DNA of 64,000 bases from contig CM063285.1 in the NCBI GenBank assembly GCA_032173965.1, forward strand, positions 21,549,660 through 21,613,659. Direction: 5' to 3'. Below, in pieces: positions 62,553 through 64,000 of this stretch. The notes beneath the pieces were generated by a model. It was not told the origin of the DNA. It worked only from the letters and a program-made list of their open reading frames with translations, and did no database searches. A program made the position numbers and the translations under genes. Positions within the stretch are counted from its first letter, which is position 1; each line of letters opens with the position of its first letter. This stretch comes from Sitta carolinensis. Lineage: Eukaryota > Chordata > Aves > Passeriformes > Sittidae.

Positions 62553-62640
62553 AAAACAAAAAGAAAAAAGTAAAAAACCCAACTAACCAAAAAAAAAAAA
62601 AAAAAAAAAAGCCAACCAAAAAAAAAAGCCACCACAAAAC
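62553..62640 (+). repeat. A-rich tract with 22-base poly-A
   Basis: Irregular A-rich stretch with interspersed C and G, including 22 uninterrupted A at 62589-62610. Confidence 0.85.
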
Positions 62641-63215
62641 CAGACATTTATTACTATTTTGTAGAAATTTGCAAGCTGAAAATGTTTCCTAGCCTTGAAA
62701 GCAAATAAAAACACTGCCAATTTCAACTGAGGGTTTTTAAGGCAGTGATGTAACACCTCTCATGAACTACACTTCCTGACAACAGCTAAGTTATGCACAT
62801 AACCTAACGTAACCTCTCTTCCATGAAGCATGTATTTTGTCTGGGGTTGGTGGTTTGGACTGCTGTTTTGTTTCCTGCATTCAACTATTTTTGAGGGAGT
62901 ACGGTATCCATTACAAAACTTTGATGAGTCTGGAGCCTCAAGATCATCTTCATGAGTTTAACATAATAATTCTTGTGGTGAACATTGAGATCAACAAAAT
63001 TCACATTTGAGCTTTGTGCCTTTTATTCATGTTAGACATGATTATTATTTAATATATATATTGCACAAGCAAGACCAATGCTTTGCTTCTTCAGCTTCTA
63101 CAGGATATTCCTTCGCTGTATCCTGTACCTACTGTCAGGCTTTGTGAATATTTCTACTACATCATCCCTGCTAATTTAGTCTTTGGTCTTTCCATTGATA
63201 AAGAACTTTTCTACT

Positions 63216-63280
63216 AAAAAAAAAAAAAATAAATAAAAAAAAAAAAAAAACAAACAAACAAAAAAAAACCACAAAAAACA
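63216..63280 (+). repeat. Poly-A / AAAT / AAAC tract
   Basis: A13, two AAAT-like units, about 16 A, three CAAA units and further A-runs. Confidence 0.9.
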
Positions 63281-64000
63281 GGACCTTATTTGGTATAGCT
63301 GTAAGTGCAGTACTGCCAGTAATCACCTTACTGGATTAGCAGGGGGTGACAAATTACAGTGCTGTCTTGTAGTAGGCTTTTTTCCTCAAAATTTCCCACC
63401 TTTCCTATCAGTTCAGCTTCAGCAGGGGGAGAAATTGTAGGATCATTAGTATATGAGATCCACAGCAAGCATTGATCACAGCAGTCACCCAGCAAGTGCA
63501 GCAGTTAAAGCACCGATAGCTTCTCCAAGGCGATCTCTTCAGTTTGGCAGACTTTGTTACCACAGCATGTTACACAATCATCCAGCATATGTAATTAAAA
63601 AAAAAAAAAAAAGTGCTGGCATAGAAAGATCTCACAAGACTACAGTGTAAAGCTTATACCTTGAAAAATCTGTTATTAGTTAGAAGCACGCAACGTCTAG
63701 AACAGCTAGCAAAAAGGCTGGTTATCACGTAGGTGCTGTTATCCTAAGAGTAAACACCACAAAACTTTTCAAATAAACAAAGCTGTGTATAATGCAACCA
63801 GAAAACATCAGCCTTTCCCACACAAACAACATAGGAATTCAATGAGAAATCCACCATTTCCCTAAATATAAACTTGACTTTCTTGCCTCCATTCTTTTTT
63901 TTGTGTTCATATATTTTATTTGAACAAAAGCTTGCAATTCCTTCTTTTCAGGTTGTCTGATGGTCAGAAAAGCAGAGAAATCAGGGATACTTTCTCTTCT

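Larger units (their letters stand above)
62049..64000. other. Intergenic DNA with A-rich tracts
   Basis: No gene recognised. It contains three A-rich low-complexity runs: 62553-62640 (including 22 consecutive A), 63216-63280 (A with AAAT and AAAC units) and a poly-A near 63597-63612. Confidence 0.6.

Noticed and set aside
44200..64000. APELA (apelin receptor early endogenous ligand), expected near SMIM31
   Set aside because: I scanned for the conserved cysteine- and arginine-rich C-terminal peptide and its signal-peptide exon and saw neither; the gene probably lies beyond the window.

Overview
The window is AT-rich, intron- and repeat-bearing vertebrate DNA. Three 3'-end fragments of CR1 LINEs and six LTRs of families I associate with bird genomes (one resembling the ERVL LTRs of zebra finch) point to a bird, probably a songbird. 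There is no bacterial-style gene organisation: no operons, no rRNA or tRNA, no CRISPR. Nearly all open frames are short, lack recognisable domains and look like chance.

One host gene can be supported. It is a two-coding-exon gene on the + strand (31723-31834 and 43679-43764) encoding a 65-residue single-pass membrane micropeptide that I recognise as the SMIM31 orthologue. The first coding exon has an acceptor, an in-frame stop just upstream of the ATG, and a GTAATG donor. The second begins after a CTCTCCAG acceptor, restores the frame exactly and ends in TAG, with an AATAAA signal about 400 bases downstream. The intron is 11.8 kb. The 5' noncoding exon is not certain; a candidate with a strong donor ends at 30946.

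Layout: 1-31.7 kb is intergenic or 5'-flanking sequence. It holds a purine-rich tract (2.0-2.5 kb), CR1 fragments at 4.05, 10.76 and 25.66 kb, a 1,010-bp ERVL-type solo LTR (13.7-14.7 kb), a 292-bp class-II-like solo LTR (17.5 kb), a minus-strand LTR (20.1-20.6 kb) and a truncated LTR (29.1-29.5 kb). 31.7-44.2 kb is SMIM31. 44.2-64 kb is downstream intergenic sequence with a large GATA/GATC microsatellite (48.5 kb), several A-rich low-complexity tracts, a nearly full LTR (60.4-61.0 kb) and a second 295-bp solo LTR (61.7-62.0 kb). Three solo LTRs have target-site duplications legible by eye: 6 bp (perfect), 6 bp (perfect) and 5 bp (one mismatch).

No new multi-gene system is visible. The most valuable observations are the SMIM31 micropeptide gene, whose first exon is too short for simple ORF calling, and the dated-looking solo LTRs. 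Small-ORF and hairpin candidates are listed as low-interest items.
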